From: Vespa crabro
Taxonomy: Eukaryota > Arthropoda > Insecta > Hymenoptera > Vespidae
Length of the DNA stretch: 64,000 bases
Direction of reading: 5' to 3'
Assembly: GCF_910589235.1 (NCBI RefSeq)
Contig: NC_060965.1
Span: 4,057,901 to 4,121,900 of the forward strand
Numbering within the stretch: the first letter of the stretch is position 1; every line of letters begins with the position of its first letter. The notes under the pieces are model-generated. The model was not told where the DNA came from, searched no databases, and worked only from the letters and a program-made list of their open reading frames with translations. This document shows, piece after piece, positions 12,949 to 26,289 of this stretch. The position numbers and the translations under genes are program-made.

Positions 12949-15900
12949 TTAGCTACAATTATTAGTACATACTAACTTTAATAAAAGTTTCTCTTGATTT
13001 GCATAATTTTTATAAAGATTCATATCATTAGAGTTTGGAATAGATCCACCTACCTATTTTAAACAAATAAGTTTTTTAAAAATCATAATATACACTATCT
13101 TATATATTATAATTATTCATTTACCTTTGCTCTGTTAACATATTGTTCATATATGTTTATGCTTGCATCTTTGATGACTGGCAAAGAACTAACAATCGGT
13201 GGTTGTGGGTTTTCTGGGAATGATGCTTGTTGTATCAATTTTGAACGAAGTTTTGTTTGATCTGTCGGATACGTTGCATTACGTCCTATTAAAACAAACC
13301 TGCAGAAAATATAAATAGTAAACAATATATTATAACTTTCATGTTAAACATTATAGAGCAATATTGTATATATATAAAACCTTTTGTAGAGGATTATATC
13401 ATTTCTTGCTGGATATTCTGGTTGCATTCCATATACCGTTTTCATTGATGGAAATAAAAGTTCAAAAGTCGTTAACTCTGAATTATCTTTAGATGCAAAT
13501 AATTGTGACTCATTCATTTGTGGATGACTTTCATCTTCATCGGATGTTGAATCTTCACTTGAACTATATGCAATAAAATTAATAACATTTTTATTCAAAT
13601 TAAATATATTTACATACAATAATTATACCTTGCACTAGATGTTGTACTGCTTGTACTACTTTGTCCAGTCATAGATGGATTTTTCATATTCAAATTTTTA
13701 TTACCAGTTTCTTCTCTTCTTCTACCAGGCCTTATACGTACAGCGAATGGACTGAAGCTTGTTGTGAAATGAGGCATAAAATCTCTAACTGAATGGCTTA
13801 TTTTATATGCATATAAATCCGCAAGTAAAGATAATTCATAAGGCCTGAGGAAAAGGATTTAATAATTTTTATTGTTTGAATTAATTTAAAGAATTAATAA
13901 TAAATGATTATCATAAATTTTATTTACCTATGGTAATCATAATAAACATCGATCATTTCTTCTAAAGTACTTTGTACTTGTATCATTTCAGAACAAGTTT
14001 TTGTTACTTCATTGAACGCATATGGTAGACATTTTAATATATTTTTGTTCCACCATTGAGTAAGTAATCTTCCTTTACGAAGATATTGACAAGCTGGCTT
14101 ATGATGAAGATAATAATCTGTTAATAATTCCCATATTGAAGGTTTACCTTCTTCAGGTATAAAAAGGCCTACAAAAAATATGTATTTCAATATTTCTTTA
14201 GTATTTATAAGTCCTTATAAATTGACCTAATAAAATAATGAATTACCTAGAAATAAATTAATTGTATGCTGTTTTTCTTGATCACTGAAGGTATTACTAT
14301 AATATCTACTCAATGTTTGCATAATATCATTCCCTTGGCTAGTCCATGGTGCAGTTTTCCTTGATTTATGGATATATATTACTATCATTTTTTGTTGATG
14401 AATTAGATAAAAATTCTTGTTATTACCTATAGGTTCTAATTCTGTGTACTAATTGAGATCCACCATACTGTAAAGCTAATGTATCACCATGATCTTCATA
14501 TAATTCTTCCAACATTCTTACACAATCAGAATCAAATTCAAGTTTAGGACTCTCTAATACTCCTAAAGCACATAACTGAAAGCCTAAAGCACATTTTCCT
14601 ATAGCAAATTGAGCTGTATTAGTACGATCCAAACAATCCACACAATTTGTTCTAATAATTCCAGTTTGCGGTATCCCTTTCCTCGCGAAACAATCCTTTA
14701 TATGATCTTCAATATATTCTAGATCATATGTTTTACTACATTCAACGGATGGCATCTCCAAAGTGTGAGTACTTAAGTAATTATTACATTCTGATTTGGA
14801 TGAATTATTAAAAGAATTTCTCACATCGTAAAAACTAAATGATAATCCAGAACTTGAATTTGTTTTATGAACTTTTTTAGCATTACTATGTTGAGGCATG
14901 AATAAATTTCTTTGACTATAATATGGATTATGCGATTGGAAAACACCCGTTTTTAAAACTGCATTATGAGCTATATTTGCTAAACGACCCATAACATTCA
15001 CTTCTTTTCTGTGGGAAAAATTGTTTCGTTTATTATTAATATTAAATTAATATTCAATTATTATTAATATTAATCATGCAATGCTTTCTATATTTATAAT
15101 TCTTATAAATTACCGCTTCAACATTCTTGCCATATCAAAACTTATGTATTGAATATGGTGTTCTGGGGGTAAAAATTGATTTAAATATTTCACAGCCATA
15201 TTTAATTCCTCGCTTAATGTACTTTCATGTTTTTTCTTCTCACGTTTTTTAACAAGATTCAGTATTATAATTGGTGATCCATACCTCTTAAGAAGTTTAT
15301 TAAAATGTGCTCCTAAAAAATAATTTAATTATAAAATTTCACATCTAAATTGAATAGACATTCGAATGGAAAATTAATTATTAAATCAATATATTTATTT
15401 TTAATTTCTTACCAGCTGTTTCTACATATGGATCAACTAAATCACAAACGATTGTAGGCTTTGGAACCATCTTACTGACATCTTGGCTCCAATGACCAGG
15501 AACTGAGCCGCGCATTTGCACAAAAGAACTAAAGCGTCCATTATTTAAAGAACTCACACCAGAATCATGAACAATTTGCTCTGTTTCTACTTCATTTGCT
15601 ACATCACCCTTAATATGAAAATTTATATATATATATAGAAGTTTTTAATAAATGCTATGAAAAATAAATAATACAAAACCTACATCAAAATTTGCACCAC
15701 GCTTTAAAAATCTAGTGCCTGCATATTTATTACTTCGTCTAGCTATCAGAGCAATATAAACAGATCTTCCAAAAATGCTAACATTGGATTGTCCAATAAA
15801 ACCATGTATTACATATAAAATCCAATCTCTATGGAGATCTTTTTCTACTGGTGCTAATAAATGAGAGTTCCATACAAACCGACGATGTGGATTACTACGT

Positions 15901-17890
15901 ACTGCATAATCAATATACTTTTCCTGCTCACTGGAAAAAAAATAAAAAATGAAATATATTACAGATTTCTTATGATTTCTTTTTATTATGTAAAAAATAT
16001 ATTACAAACCTATCATGTTGCCAGTTTTTATGAAATGACCACATATTAAAAAAATCTTCAGCTTCTTCTATATCATTATCTTTCTGATTTGCATTATTGG
16101 GTATGTCCAATTTGATGTGTTTTGGTGGTGCCATGTTATATTGTAAAGTATGTGTCAAATCGTAGGAATAACTAAAGTAGAAGTTGCTACTCAAATCAAT
16201 ACCTTGGAACATCTTTACATATCTTTGCTCATCAGGATGAAACAATCGTACAGTGTCATTCGGAATATATATCATTGTAGTATCTTCTATTTTATATATT
16301 GTGTGATGACCAATGAATGCCACTCGACGACGTTTCGTTACGAGAATAATATAATATCCTTCCAAGAAGCGTACAAAACCTTTTACAGAAGATTTCTTAG
16401 ATAAGATTTTGTAAATATTTTTACAAAAAGAAATCTGAGAAAAGTATATAATATTTACTAAGAATTCTATTGTATTTATTATATGATACAACATATACAA
16501 TTATTTTGAATTGCTGTAAAGTAACCCACATTTTGTGCATCTGAACATGCTTTGTCTACCAATGATTACATTGCTGACAAAATGTCATGCACAGATAACT
16601 AATAATAGAGCCATGCTCAAGAAATTAATATACATACCATGTTGCATTATAAATTACATGTGCATAATTATTAATTGTGAATCTTATCTTTATAATGTAG
16701 CAGTTGTTCAAATATATATTTTAGAATAATTGGAACCATTATAAAAATATTTATATATGATTATTTTAGAAGATTATTACAATTCATATAAACAATAGTA
16801 TTTAAATGAATATAGTCTAATATTTAATGATAAAAAAGTTATAGTTCAAAAGAAAAAAAATATTTATTTTTGGCTCTGATAATAAAAACCTCAATGAGCC
16901 TTACCAAGAAGACCAAAAGCTGACACTAGCCTGGGAAAAGTATCTCTCTGCCACATATTCTTCCAGGTGAATTTAGTTTTTGTTGGTTTGTGCATCGGCT
17001 TTTGTGACTGATGCTGCTCAGACTCCTCTGATATATTTGTGCTGGATTCTTTATTATTGCTGCCTTTGTTAGCAAGCATATGTAAATAAGCTGTGTTCTT
17101 TCATTATAATTAATAATGGTTCTGATATGATATAATTAGATTTTTAAAATTTCATAATTAATAATAAAATGATAAAGTTATATGGCATTTATAATATATA
17201 ATATGTGTCATATAAGATAAATAAGTGCAAAGCTGAGGAGCCTAAGCTATTGCATTTATAAAACTATCATGTGCCATAGGCAGATTTCAGACTATTATAT
17301 TTAAAATAATACTGTTTTAATGATATTGTGATAATGACTCGATAAATATGATTGTTAAAAAGTGTACAAATTTGATAAAAATATTATTACCATAACAAAT
17401 ATTTACTACAGAAGCATGTACATGCAATGATAAACATTATAATTCTTTGCACACCATACTAGAACCTTTATTATATGTAATATAATGTAATATCTTAACT
17501 TACCAACAATACCAAAAGCTGAAACAATTCGTGCAACACCACCAACGTTATTGCGCTGTCCTATACGTGTACGATTACCCATATCTATCATATTAACGAG
17601 ATCTTGTATTTCATCTTGAGTATATTCTCTCTTATCATCAATGACAAGAAGTTCCCTTGGTTCCATTCGATCAATTTTTAAAACACGAAATCGCGTTAAT
17701 GTATTATTTGATCCCATTAAATAAAATCGCTATAACATTTTTATATTATATTATTTACTTAAAAGTTAATATTCTTATATATATATATATATATATAAAA
17801 TCTTACCGATTTTGTTTCATAAAGCGCAATTTTTTGTATAGAAGATATTATAGGATGAAATATCATATTTGGCACAGTATTATCATCCAT
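12949..17890 (-). CDS. FIG4: Polyphosphoinositide phosphatase FIG4 (Sac domain)
   Basis: Exons, 5' to 3': 17807-17890, 17504-17729, 16010-16379, 15684-15930, 15413-15608, 15114-15312, 14427-15008, 14247-14359, 13928-14168, 13629-13844, 13381-13563, 13125-13299, 12949-13053. Phases agree throughout, giving 978 aa (human FIG4 is 907). FIG4 is a 5-phosphatase for PI(3,5)P2 and, with VAC14 and PIKfyve, controls that lipid on endolysosomal membranes. The N-terminal Sac region includes LEGYY and the DLSSNFYFSYSYDL stretch. The catalytic CX5R motif (C-V-D-C-L-D-R) is at residues 563-569 in the 582-base exon. A Ser-rich stretch near residue 800 precedes the conserved C-terminal part. About 70 residues before the catalytic loop have no human counterpart I recall. 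Two donors are weak (GTTTGT after 16010, GTTTTA after 13381). A possible alternative exon lies at 16905-17090. Confidence 0.95.
16905..17090 (-). other. Candidate alternative exon of FIG4
   Basis: Inside the 1.1-kb intron after FIG4 exon 2, on the same strand, an open frame ends RLVSAFGLLG followed by a GTAAGG donor. Exon 2 ends RIVSAFGIVG with a GTAAGT donor, in the same phase 1. Two possible acceptors also have phase 1: CAG before 17090 (62 codons) and AAG before 17063 (53 codons). The block could therefore be included in frame, or spliced from an internal GTAAT donor in exon 2 in place of that exon's end. The rest is hydrophilic, with many Ser, Gln and Lys. Similarity of both the protein end and the splice site argues for exon duplication; use in mRNA is inferred. 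Confidence 0.55.
17776..17797. repeat. (TA)n microsatellite in FIG4 intron 1
   Basis: A TA array ten bases from the exon 1 donor, inside a 77-bp intron. Confidence 0.9.
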
Positions 17891-18449
17891 TATTAATCTA
17901 TTTAATTATAATTATATGTATTAATATTTATACAAAGTTATTTGTCATTAACTCGTTTAACAAATCATTGCAACTTATGTTGTTTAGGTTAAATCCTTGG
18001 AAATTATATACATCTAATAAATATTTTGATAAACATAATGTATCTTGATTTATTTATTCAATTTTAATCAAAACATCATTTGTCAAATATATTTATTGAT
18101 ATCGTAGCCATGTATTTATCTAACACTCTTATTCGATAAAAGATATAATCTTAGATGACAGATACGTATTATTACCAACAGAGAGTGCTGAAATGCAGTG
18201 TCATAACTAAAAATTTTGGTTACCTGTTTTAGATTTAGAAATTTATTTCTCTTTTGTTCTAAATCTATAGATTTAGAAATCTATATTAGTTTTGTTCTAC
18301 GAATGATAGAAAATATTCTTATTTTTATATTTTTTTTTTTTTTTCATATTATAGTAAATGGATTAATTCCAATAGGAAAACAGTAAAAATAATATATTGG
18401 AAAATAGGATGAAAAATTCAGTACAGAATTCTCTGGTATAATTCTACTT

Positions 18450-18455
18450 TTTATT
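18450..18455 (-). terminator. COX7A-like polyadenylation signal
   Basis: TTTATT (AATAAA on the minus strand) lies 70 bases after the COX7A-like stop and about 560 bases upstream of the FIG4 start. The FIG4 promoter therefore fits into the gap just beyond this transcript end. Confidence 0.5.
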
Positions 18456-18524
18456 TTATACATAACATAATGTGAATAATATGCATGTTACATTTTTATA
18501 TATTTCTACACTATATACATATAT

Positions 18525-19478
18525 TTAATTCTTTTTTGCAAGTTCATATAAAAATGTTCCAGCATCAACAAGAGCCACAGACATTAATGCAAGTGTTACA
18601 CCATATAATATCTTATCTCTGCCTCCTGCCAGTCTATACACGGGTTTGTTCAAATCTTTCTGTATAAAAAAAAAAAAAAGAAAAAATGTGATATTATCAT
18701 ATTAATTGAATTTATATAAATTTAATATAAATGATCTTATATTAAGAGCAATTATATATAAATTCTATTATATAGATTACCTGGAAAAATGAATATTTCT
18801 CAAGCAATTTAAGATCAATGGTTGCTTGACCAACACCTTGTGACTTAACTTCAGCTGGTTTAGTCTTCATGGTGTCCCAAATTATTTTTTGTTCTGATGT
18901 ATTTAATACACTAGGATTCTGTAAAAAGAAACGAAAATTTATCAGTAATAATAAATTTTAATGATTTAATAAGATAGAACTTCGTTTTTAACTAAAAATT
19001 ACTTGAGTGTATATTATTTTAAAATTGTATTATTGTTTCCAAATCCTGTTCTTTAAATATATATCATAACAAATGAATATTAATAAAATCATATATGAAC
19101 ACTGTTACGTGATCGATACGTCGTCTGCTGATTAAATATGGCAAGTACAGTAAAACAATTGAAATACATTTTGAATTATAAGTAAATTTAAGCGCAATAG
19201 ACAATAGAATATAGAATTCTTTGATCGTTTTCAATTTCAATTGTTATTGAAAAAGAAATGTAAATTTGATAAAAACTTGTTACTACATGACAAATCGTTG
19301 TTAACAACGATCGATGTTAATTTAATAAAAAATGCACGAAGAGTTGTCAACTTTTTAATAATGATAAAAAAATATAAGCGAATAAATTTCAATTATTACT
19401 TACTAATGGATATAATGGTTGAAATCGTGTAGATTCCTTTAATCGACCAGTAAACGGGTTAAATTCGTTGTGGGTCAT
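18525..19478 (-). CDS. Cytochrome c oxidase subunit 7A-like protein
   Basis: Exons, 5' to 3': 19404-19478, 18781-18918, 18525-18659, all phase 0, giving 115 aa. Residues 60-115 match the COX7A family: LLEKYSFFQ, then KPVY, a Gly-Gly turn, DKILYGVT and one membrane helix of about 22 residues (about 89-111), ending in Lys. COX7A is a single-span inner mitochondrial membrane subunit of complex IV. About 60 residues precede this domain, which resembles COX7A2L/SCAF1, the form that ties complexes III and IV into supercomplexes; which of the two it is stays open. The start is supported by an in-frame TAG two codons upstream. The gene runs head to tail with FIG4. Confidence 0.85.
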
Positions 19479-19548
19479 TATCTAGTAAATGCCAATAGTT
19501 GTGCAACCTTCCGCAGCAGGCACTGAATACATCCAACGTAGATCGTCT
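19479..19548 (-). promoter_or_regulatory. COX7A-like 5' UTR exon with in-frame uORF
   Basis: A pyrimidine-rich acceptor (TTTAG ending at 19549) would open this 70-base leader. It holds a 16-codon uORF (ATG at 19530-19532, TAG at 19482-19484) in the same frame as the main ORF and ending one codon before its ATG. Alternatively that TAG is itself a splice acceptor (ATTTACTAG) and the uORF is intronic. Confidence 0.4.
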
Positions 19549-21024
19549 CTAAATAAAACAGAAGAGATGGTAGTATAGAATAAAGATAGTTATAGTTTAA
19601 AAATTCTTTATGTCTAAATATGATTATTAACTATTATTAACAGTTACCTCTTAATTCATAAAATTGTTAATAATAGTAAAAAAAGTTAAAAAAATTGCTT
19701 TTTTCAACTTTTGATAAAGAGTATAAAAAGAATGTTATTTTGGACTAATTGAAATACTAAAAAAGGAAATGTTAAAAGTCCAATTGTTTAAGTCACATAT
19801 TGGTATATAATAAATTTTTTAAGAAATATTCCTGTATATATAGTGACATCTACAAATTTATTAGAAGAAGGTTAGTCAATAGTTAAATATGCTCATTGAA
19901 CATTCTATATTTTTATGATATTTTTCAAAAAAAATATGAAGTATTAAAATATAGCAAATTTATAAAAATATATAATTAATTAAAAATTATTGAATAATAT
20001 ATAATAATAATATTTATAAACAATATATCTTATGTAATATAATATCTCACATATAAATTTATAAATAATTATGGATATAAGTAATGATACTCTTTATTTC
20101 TATGTTATATCATTGTGTAAAGTAATTTTATATTTCATGATACTTGTATATGTAAAATAAAATGAGAGAACAATAATATATATATAATAAGAAACTACTT
20201 TAACATTTGAATATTATAAATCTTATTTTATATATATATATATAATTATAATTATCATCTAAATTGTCATGGTTACAATCTTAAATCTCCAAAGAGATAT
20301 ATTATGTTATAATACAAGAAATTTAGGATATCTCAGTATAATGTTATTAAATATTGTATATGTATGATTATTACTAAATTTATTAATATACATGGTTATA
20401 TTTTATTTACAATCTAATATTCTTTTGCAACATTTTTTTTTTAGTGTCAGGAACTGCGAATCATTGAGGACAAAATGTAACACTTCAGGTGTAAAATTAT
20501 ATCAATAAATATTGGTAATTAATATACTTAAGGTAAAGATTTTCTTGTGATTTATGTTTCATTATTTATTTGTTCTTTATAATATATTTCACAGGAGTAA
20601 ATAATTCAATATTGCGATATTAGCGCCTTTGATTTTCTGTATTATCGACCGAACAACAAACAGTTGAAAACATGTCATGGCTGATCTTGTGATTCATAAC
20701 AATGTGTTAATTTATTTTTCTTATTCTAATAAAATATGAAAAATACACATTCAGGATTACAAATGGTAAGAGTAATATATACCTATATAAAAAATTAAAC
20801 ACACATTTAATTTTAAGTCAATTACTTGGATGTATTATAAAATTCATATAAAATAAAAAAAAAAGTGTTATGTATATCTATCCATAATGTGCTATTTAAT
20901 AAGTATATGTTTATTTGCATATGAATTATTTTAATAATCTTTGTAATTGATATTTACATTCATATCAACACTTATAAAGTAATATTGCAGTAATCATATA
21001 TATAGATTATTATATCTTAAAATC
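19549..21024. other. Region between divergent COX7A-like and zinc-finger genes
   Basis: About 1.5 kb, very A+T-rich, between genes pointing away from each other. It must hold both promoters or their leader introns. A possible leader donor for the zinc-finger gene (AAATG then GTAAGAG) is at about 20766. No coding sequence or repeat family is recognisable. Confidence 0.5.
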
Positions 21025-24000
21025 ATGTCATTGACCTGTATACTCCAGGATCCTGTTTCTACCTTGAAACGTAATCAGTCCATCACACTCCGTAGCACAC
21101 GTAGAATTTACAAAAAATGGGGAATAAAGTATCATGCAGCAGTAAGAGATGCTGTTTTTATGATGCATTCAATGCCACTTGTACCCTTAAAACCACCAGC
21201 ATCTTTAAAATGTGATAATGAAGAGTCTGATTTAGTATATGTATGTCAACAATGCAGAGATTGGTAAGAATTTTATTTAAATATAAGTATTTCATTTTGC
21301 TTTTATATAAACTTATTGTAAGTAAAGAAAGACGTTCAGACTTTATCAGTTTTTTCAATAAATTTGTTTTTGTCTTAGCTTTTGGTTTAAAAGCAGCTTT
21401 GAAGATCATAGTCAGCGACACAGTTGGATTTTAGGATTTTGGTGTCAGAAATGTTTCTTAACAGTATGTACACATGTACCTAATAGTAACTCACCATGTG
21501 ATCTGTGTGTAAATATTGAGCGTGATAAGCGGTCATATATGAGAAAGAAAGGTATCCATAAACATCAAAAAATGGGGACTATTAGAGTCTTTTATAATCA
21601 ATGTCAATTTTTTGCACATCTAAGATTGCATAATATGTCTTTAGTCAATATATGTGATATTATGTTAATGCCATTACCAAATATGGAGATTGATTGGACA
21701 CCTAAATTGGATACAGCTTGTGAAGCACTTTTGGAATATTGTTTCATGAAAAGAGTACATATCATGGATTGGTTTCGAGCCAAAAATGTAGATCATAATT
21801 GGTGGCAAATAGTTGAAAGTAACATCGAAGATAATGATAATCCTATTACAAAAATTTTAAAAACCTATAATGGAAGTAATTTATTTAATTCAGATATAGC
21901 AAAAGTAGATGCTGATTTGATTCCTTTGGCCGCAATGTACAGAACTAGTTCAAAATCCTCTACTGTTGGACTTACTAAAATAGCATTAGAAAAGAATGAG
22001 AAAGATTACAATAAAAATATTAAAAATATAAGTAGTGTTACCACAGGTAGTAGTGTGCCCAATCAGGATACTGATGAAGATGAAGATAATCCTTGCTCTC
22101 CTACTGATATTACCTTTGTAGATTGTGATTCTACTTACAATACATATGGTCCATTTGCAGATTATTCTTCACGCAATAGTAAAATGACCAATTCGAAATA
22201 TATGCAATATATAAAAAACAATACACAATCAACAGTAAACAAAAAACAAAGTAAGAAAAAAAAATTAAAGAAAGAAGTTGTAAATTATATTACTTCCGTT
22301 TCATGCTCACCTAATAGATCATCTAACTTCATCAGTACAAAAGAATTTTCCAATCAAAATTTGGAGAAAGATATTAGTTATATGCAAAAAGATCTTGCAC
22401 ATAAATGTAGTGGTAATGCAAAATTATCCACTGTTGCAATCAATACACAAAATGGTTCTGTAGACAATATAATTAAGAAATCAATTAGCAAGAATGCAAA
22501 TTTGCTGCCTAATTTATCACATAAAGGAATAATGAATCAGGAATATCAGAAACAAAACTATCTGTCAGTTTTAAAAAATGATTCAAATTTACTAACATTC
22601 CAAGGTACAGACTCTGTGAAAATGAATGGACTCATTGCTCAAATTCCATCTCATCTTCGTGCTAATAATAAAATATTATTTATTGGTCAAGATATGGATG
22701 GAGTAAACAACAAAGCCAATCATGCAATACTTGATGCAAAATTTCGTGAAAAAGACATAAAAACTATGTCTACCAAATTAAAATCTTTACATATGTGTAA
22801 TAATGCAATATCTGAGGACAATAAGAATACTAGTAATTTAAGCAAAATTGCAATTGAGTCTAATAAAACAAAAATTCATCAAATTCCTCTTGAAAGTAAA
22901 ATTATGTATCGAAATGGCAGTAGATATGTTATTGCACATACATCAAATTTTCAATCAAGCACACCTACATCACCTGATTCATCAAATAATATGCAAATTG
23001 TACGATACAATACAAAAAATCAAAACGGAGTAACGAAATTAACTTCAGTTGAAAATACATATCTTAACTTATCCGAAACAAATGTTTCTTTACCTACACC
23101 ATCACCATCTTCATCAGAATTATCAAATAGTTCAAGTTGTGAAGCTCAAAGGAAACAAAACTTATCTATTGCTTGTACACAAAAAGGTTTAGAGACATCC
23201 AGAAATTATTTGAAACCGAAATTTAAACATTCTATATTGGATTTATTGAATGATGATGTATTGTGTGAAACATTATCGTTTCGTAGAGCCGAAAATGCAG
23301 AAATATATTTGAATATAAAACGAACCAAAAGTAGTACCAAACAGCTGAACGTAGTTACAACTGTAACAATACCAAATTGTAGACAAGACATGTTGAATGA
23401 ATTTCGACAATTGAATTCCCCTGAAATAAAGGAACGCATTTTGCACTTGCAAAACGTTCGTACAGAAATTTTGAAAGTTATGAATTTTGCAGGCGATAGA
23501 GACATCGAAAATACATTAAAATCAATTAAAAACTTACAAAAAGCATTAGAGGATGTTCTTGAATCATGCAACCATGAATCTGAAGATATGAAGGATGTTT
23601 GGAATGATCAAGAAGTATTATTGAATGAGTGGGAATCAGAATGTCAGTTATCTGGTAATGAATTGAGATGCGCCACGTGCAGTAAAATCATGAAACCCAA
23701 AACTTATATTCCGGGATTTTCCAAACCAGCAGAAAATGATACTATATATTGCTCATGTTATAAACATTTTTGTCAAGAATGTCGTAGTTATCAGGGTAAC
23801 GTTACTCGATTCTTAACACATCAGAATTTTCATGAAGAAGAAAAGCCCTATGCATGTCCTGATTGCTTTCGAAGATTTCCTTCTTTTAGATTACTTGAAG
23901 GACATACATGGTCTTTTTGTTTTCATATGTTGAAAAAACGTGTTTTTTGTTGTAAAATATGTCAGATAGATGGTTTTCAGGATACGGAATCTATAGCAAG

Positions 24001-26289
24001 GCATTTTGCTATTATGCATAGTACTAAAAAAATAGCATGCGAGACTTGTTATATGGTATTAGATACGTACAGTGAATATAAAAGACATCGCGACAAAATG
24101 CATTCGACTGTGCTTAAATTTGAACCTATAAGACTGATGATTTGCAAACTAGGGCAATGTATTAATCGGTACGAGAAGTATATGATGCACTTAGAGAAAC
24201 ACTATGGTGTACGTAAAATAACATGGTTGAAATGTCCTTTTTGTTCATACTATAATCTCGAAAGCAAACAGTTTTTAATTCAATTTAAAATACATTTTCA
24301 AATAGTACATCTCAATCGTTTAGTAGAAATTATTAAACCAGAAACATTGAAAGATATTTTACCGACTAGTCTTTCCGAATGTTTATTTAAAGAAAAAGAA
24401 TCATTAATTTATGACAATGAAAGATTCAAAAAACAAAAACATATTGATGAAAAAGAACGTTTAGGTCCAATCGTACCTAAAATATTAAACACGCGAACTA
24501 TACCATCAGAAGATTTTGATCGAGTTTCAGAGAATATTGAAAGTATTACAAGGAATAACAAAAGTTTACATTCGATACAATCAACAATAAAAAATGGAGT
24601 GGAAGATAATGTTAGATCAGAAAATATAGGTTCTTCAATACTTGAAGCAAAAATTAATAAAGAAGATAATCTACCGAAAATTTTAGATGTAATATCAATA
24701 AATGATGTCTTATTAAAAGATCAGAAATGTTCATCAAATATTGCTGACGTTGAAGAAATTACTATAAACATTAAGGAAATACAATCAAATGCTGATAAGA
24801 TAAAGAAACTTAGATCTGTAATAAATGATAAATCAGAGGAAACATGTAATTCTCCGAAAGAAAATATAAAAAATGATGCAAAATGTACAGAAAGTGATAA
24901 TGTTACTCCGGAAAATAACGGAGAAGTTCAAAATATTATCACCAAATTAAAACAATCAAATACGACGATAACGGAAATTTTGAAACCTACTATTAAGGAC
25001 TCAAAGGTACCTGCGAACGTTAGCAGGACATCTGGTTCATTGGAAACTAATTTAACAGTTAGTAACTGTAATAATATGCCTAATGAAATAGAAACATGCG
25101 ATAACATAAATTCAACGAGTATAACGAAGTCAGAACAAGTGACTGCTCTTTCATCAAGCAACGATTCCATTAATTCAGAAAATACACAGAAGATACCAAA
25201 GCCGCCACCTTTAATCCGTATTCCTGAGTATATTTTAGAGAGTAGAAATCATCAGGAAGTAAAGAAAATTAAAAAAAAAAAACGTACAATTTCAGGAAAT
25301 CGTAAAACAAATATCAAGCGACTATGTCGAATAGCTTTAAATGGTCCAACTAATTCAAAAGATGTGCATCAAGATTATTTATGTCATTTGTGTGGTGAAC
25401 TGATAAATACTGCTTGGCCTATCATAAGTACTCACTTCAATAAAAGGCATTCGGACGAGTGTAAATTATCAATTGTAACACCGCGATTATTAAGAATAAC
25501 TCCTGAATTTATTAATGGTGGTTATAAAGAATTGTTTAGTAATAAAAAGCGTAAATCGGACGGAACAGTACCGAAAGAACAGAGCTCGAAAAAAAAGAGA
25601 AAATGGAGTACAAAAAAGCATACAGATTCAAATAATTCATATGGTGAGGGATTATATGTGGAACAAGAATCTGTGGAAGATGGGAAGGGTAATTTCATAT
25701 GTCGGAGATGCGATCAACGATGTGCGAATATGTCAGATCTAAGGAAACATATAGCTTCCAATCATAGAATCAAAGGTCGATATTTGGTATGCTTGGAATG
25801 TGGTGAAAACTTCGTTGTTGCGCCAAGTTTACAAATGCATTTGAAAGCTTTTCATGGAATAGAAGATCCTATTTCATACATGAATCAAAATTCATCTTAT
25901 GCACCAGATAATATTAATGATCTTGAAAATGAAACAAAGGCAATGATAGCCAATCAATGTTACGTATGCATGGCTGTATTTGAAGATAAAGCTGCTGTTG
26001 ATAAACATCTCAGAGTACATGGTATGGCATTTCTTAATCGCAAAAGAATAGAAGCTCAAAATGCTTTAAAGAGTTCAGATAAAAATATAAAAGTCAATGA
26101 TGATAAGCAAAGCTTTCAAAAAGAAAGTACAAAAGCACCTATTAAACGGGACAATCCATCAAATACTATTCTTGAAAAAATTAATGTAAGTAATATATAT
26201 TTCTATGATGCAAAGTATTTTGAATTAAACCAACATATACGTTTATTGATTTATTGTTTTAGGCTACGATATTAGAGGAAGCGCAATGA
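21025..26289 (+). CDS. Large C2H2 zinc-finger protein
   Basis: Exons 21025-21263, 21379-26185 and 26263-26289 join in phase to about 1690 aa. The N-terminus (residues 74-125) is a Cys/His-rich block with several CxxC pairs. A long, low-complexity Asn/Ser/Lys region follows to about residue 840. Cys/His fingers lie at about 844-1010 (among them CPDCFRRF and CCKIC), then another disordered stretch with basic, NLS-like segments such as KKIKKKKR near 1373. Four more fingers follow at about 1415, 1521, 1551 and 1607. The last exon has only 8 codons. The layout suggests a nuclear DNA- or chromatin-binding protein. I do not recognise an ortholog with confidence; the ZNF592/ZNF532/ZNF687 group is one possibility by architecture only. 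Confidence 0.85.

Noticed and set aside
16891..17079. Reading the extra FIG4 block as a separate small gene
   Set aside because: Its end copies FIG4 exon 2 and runs into a GTAAG donor in FIG4 phase, so an exon is the simpler reading.
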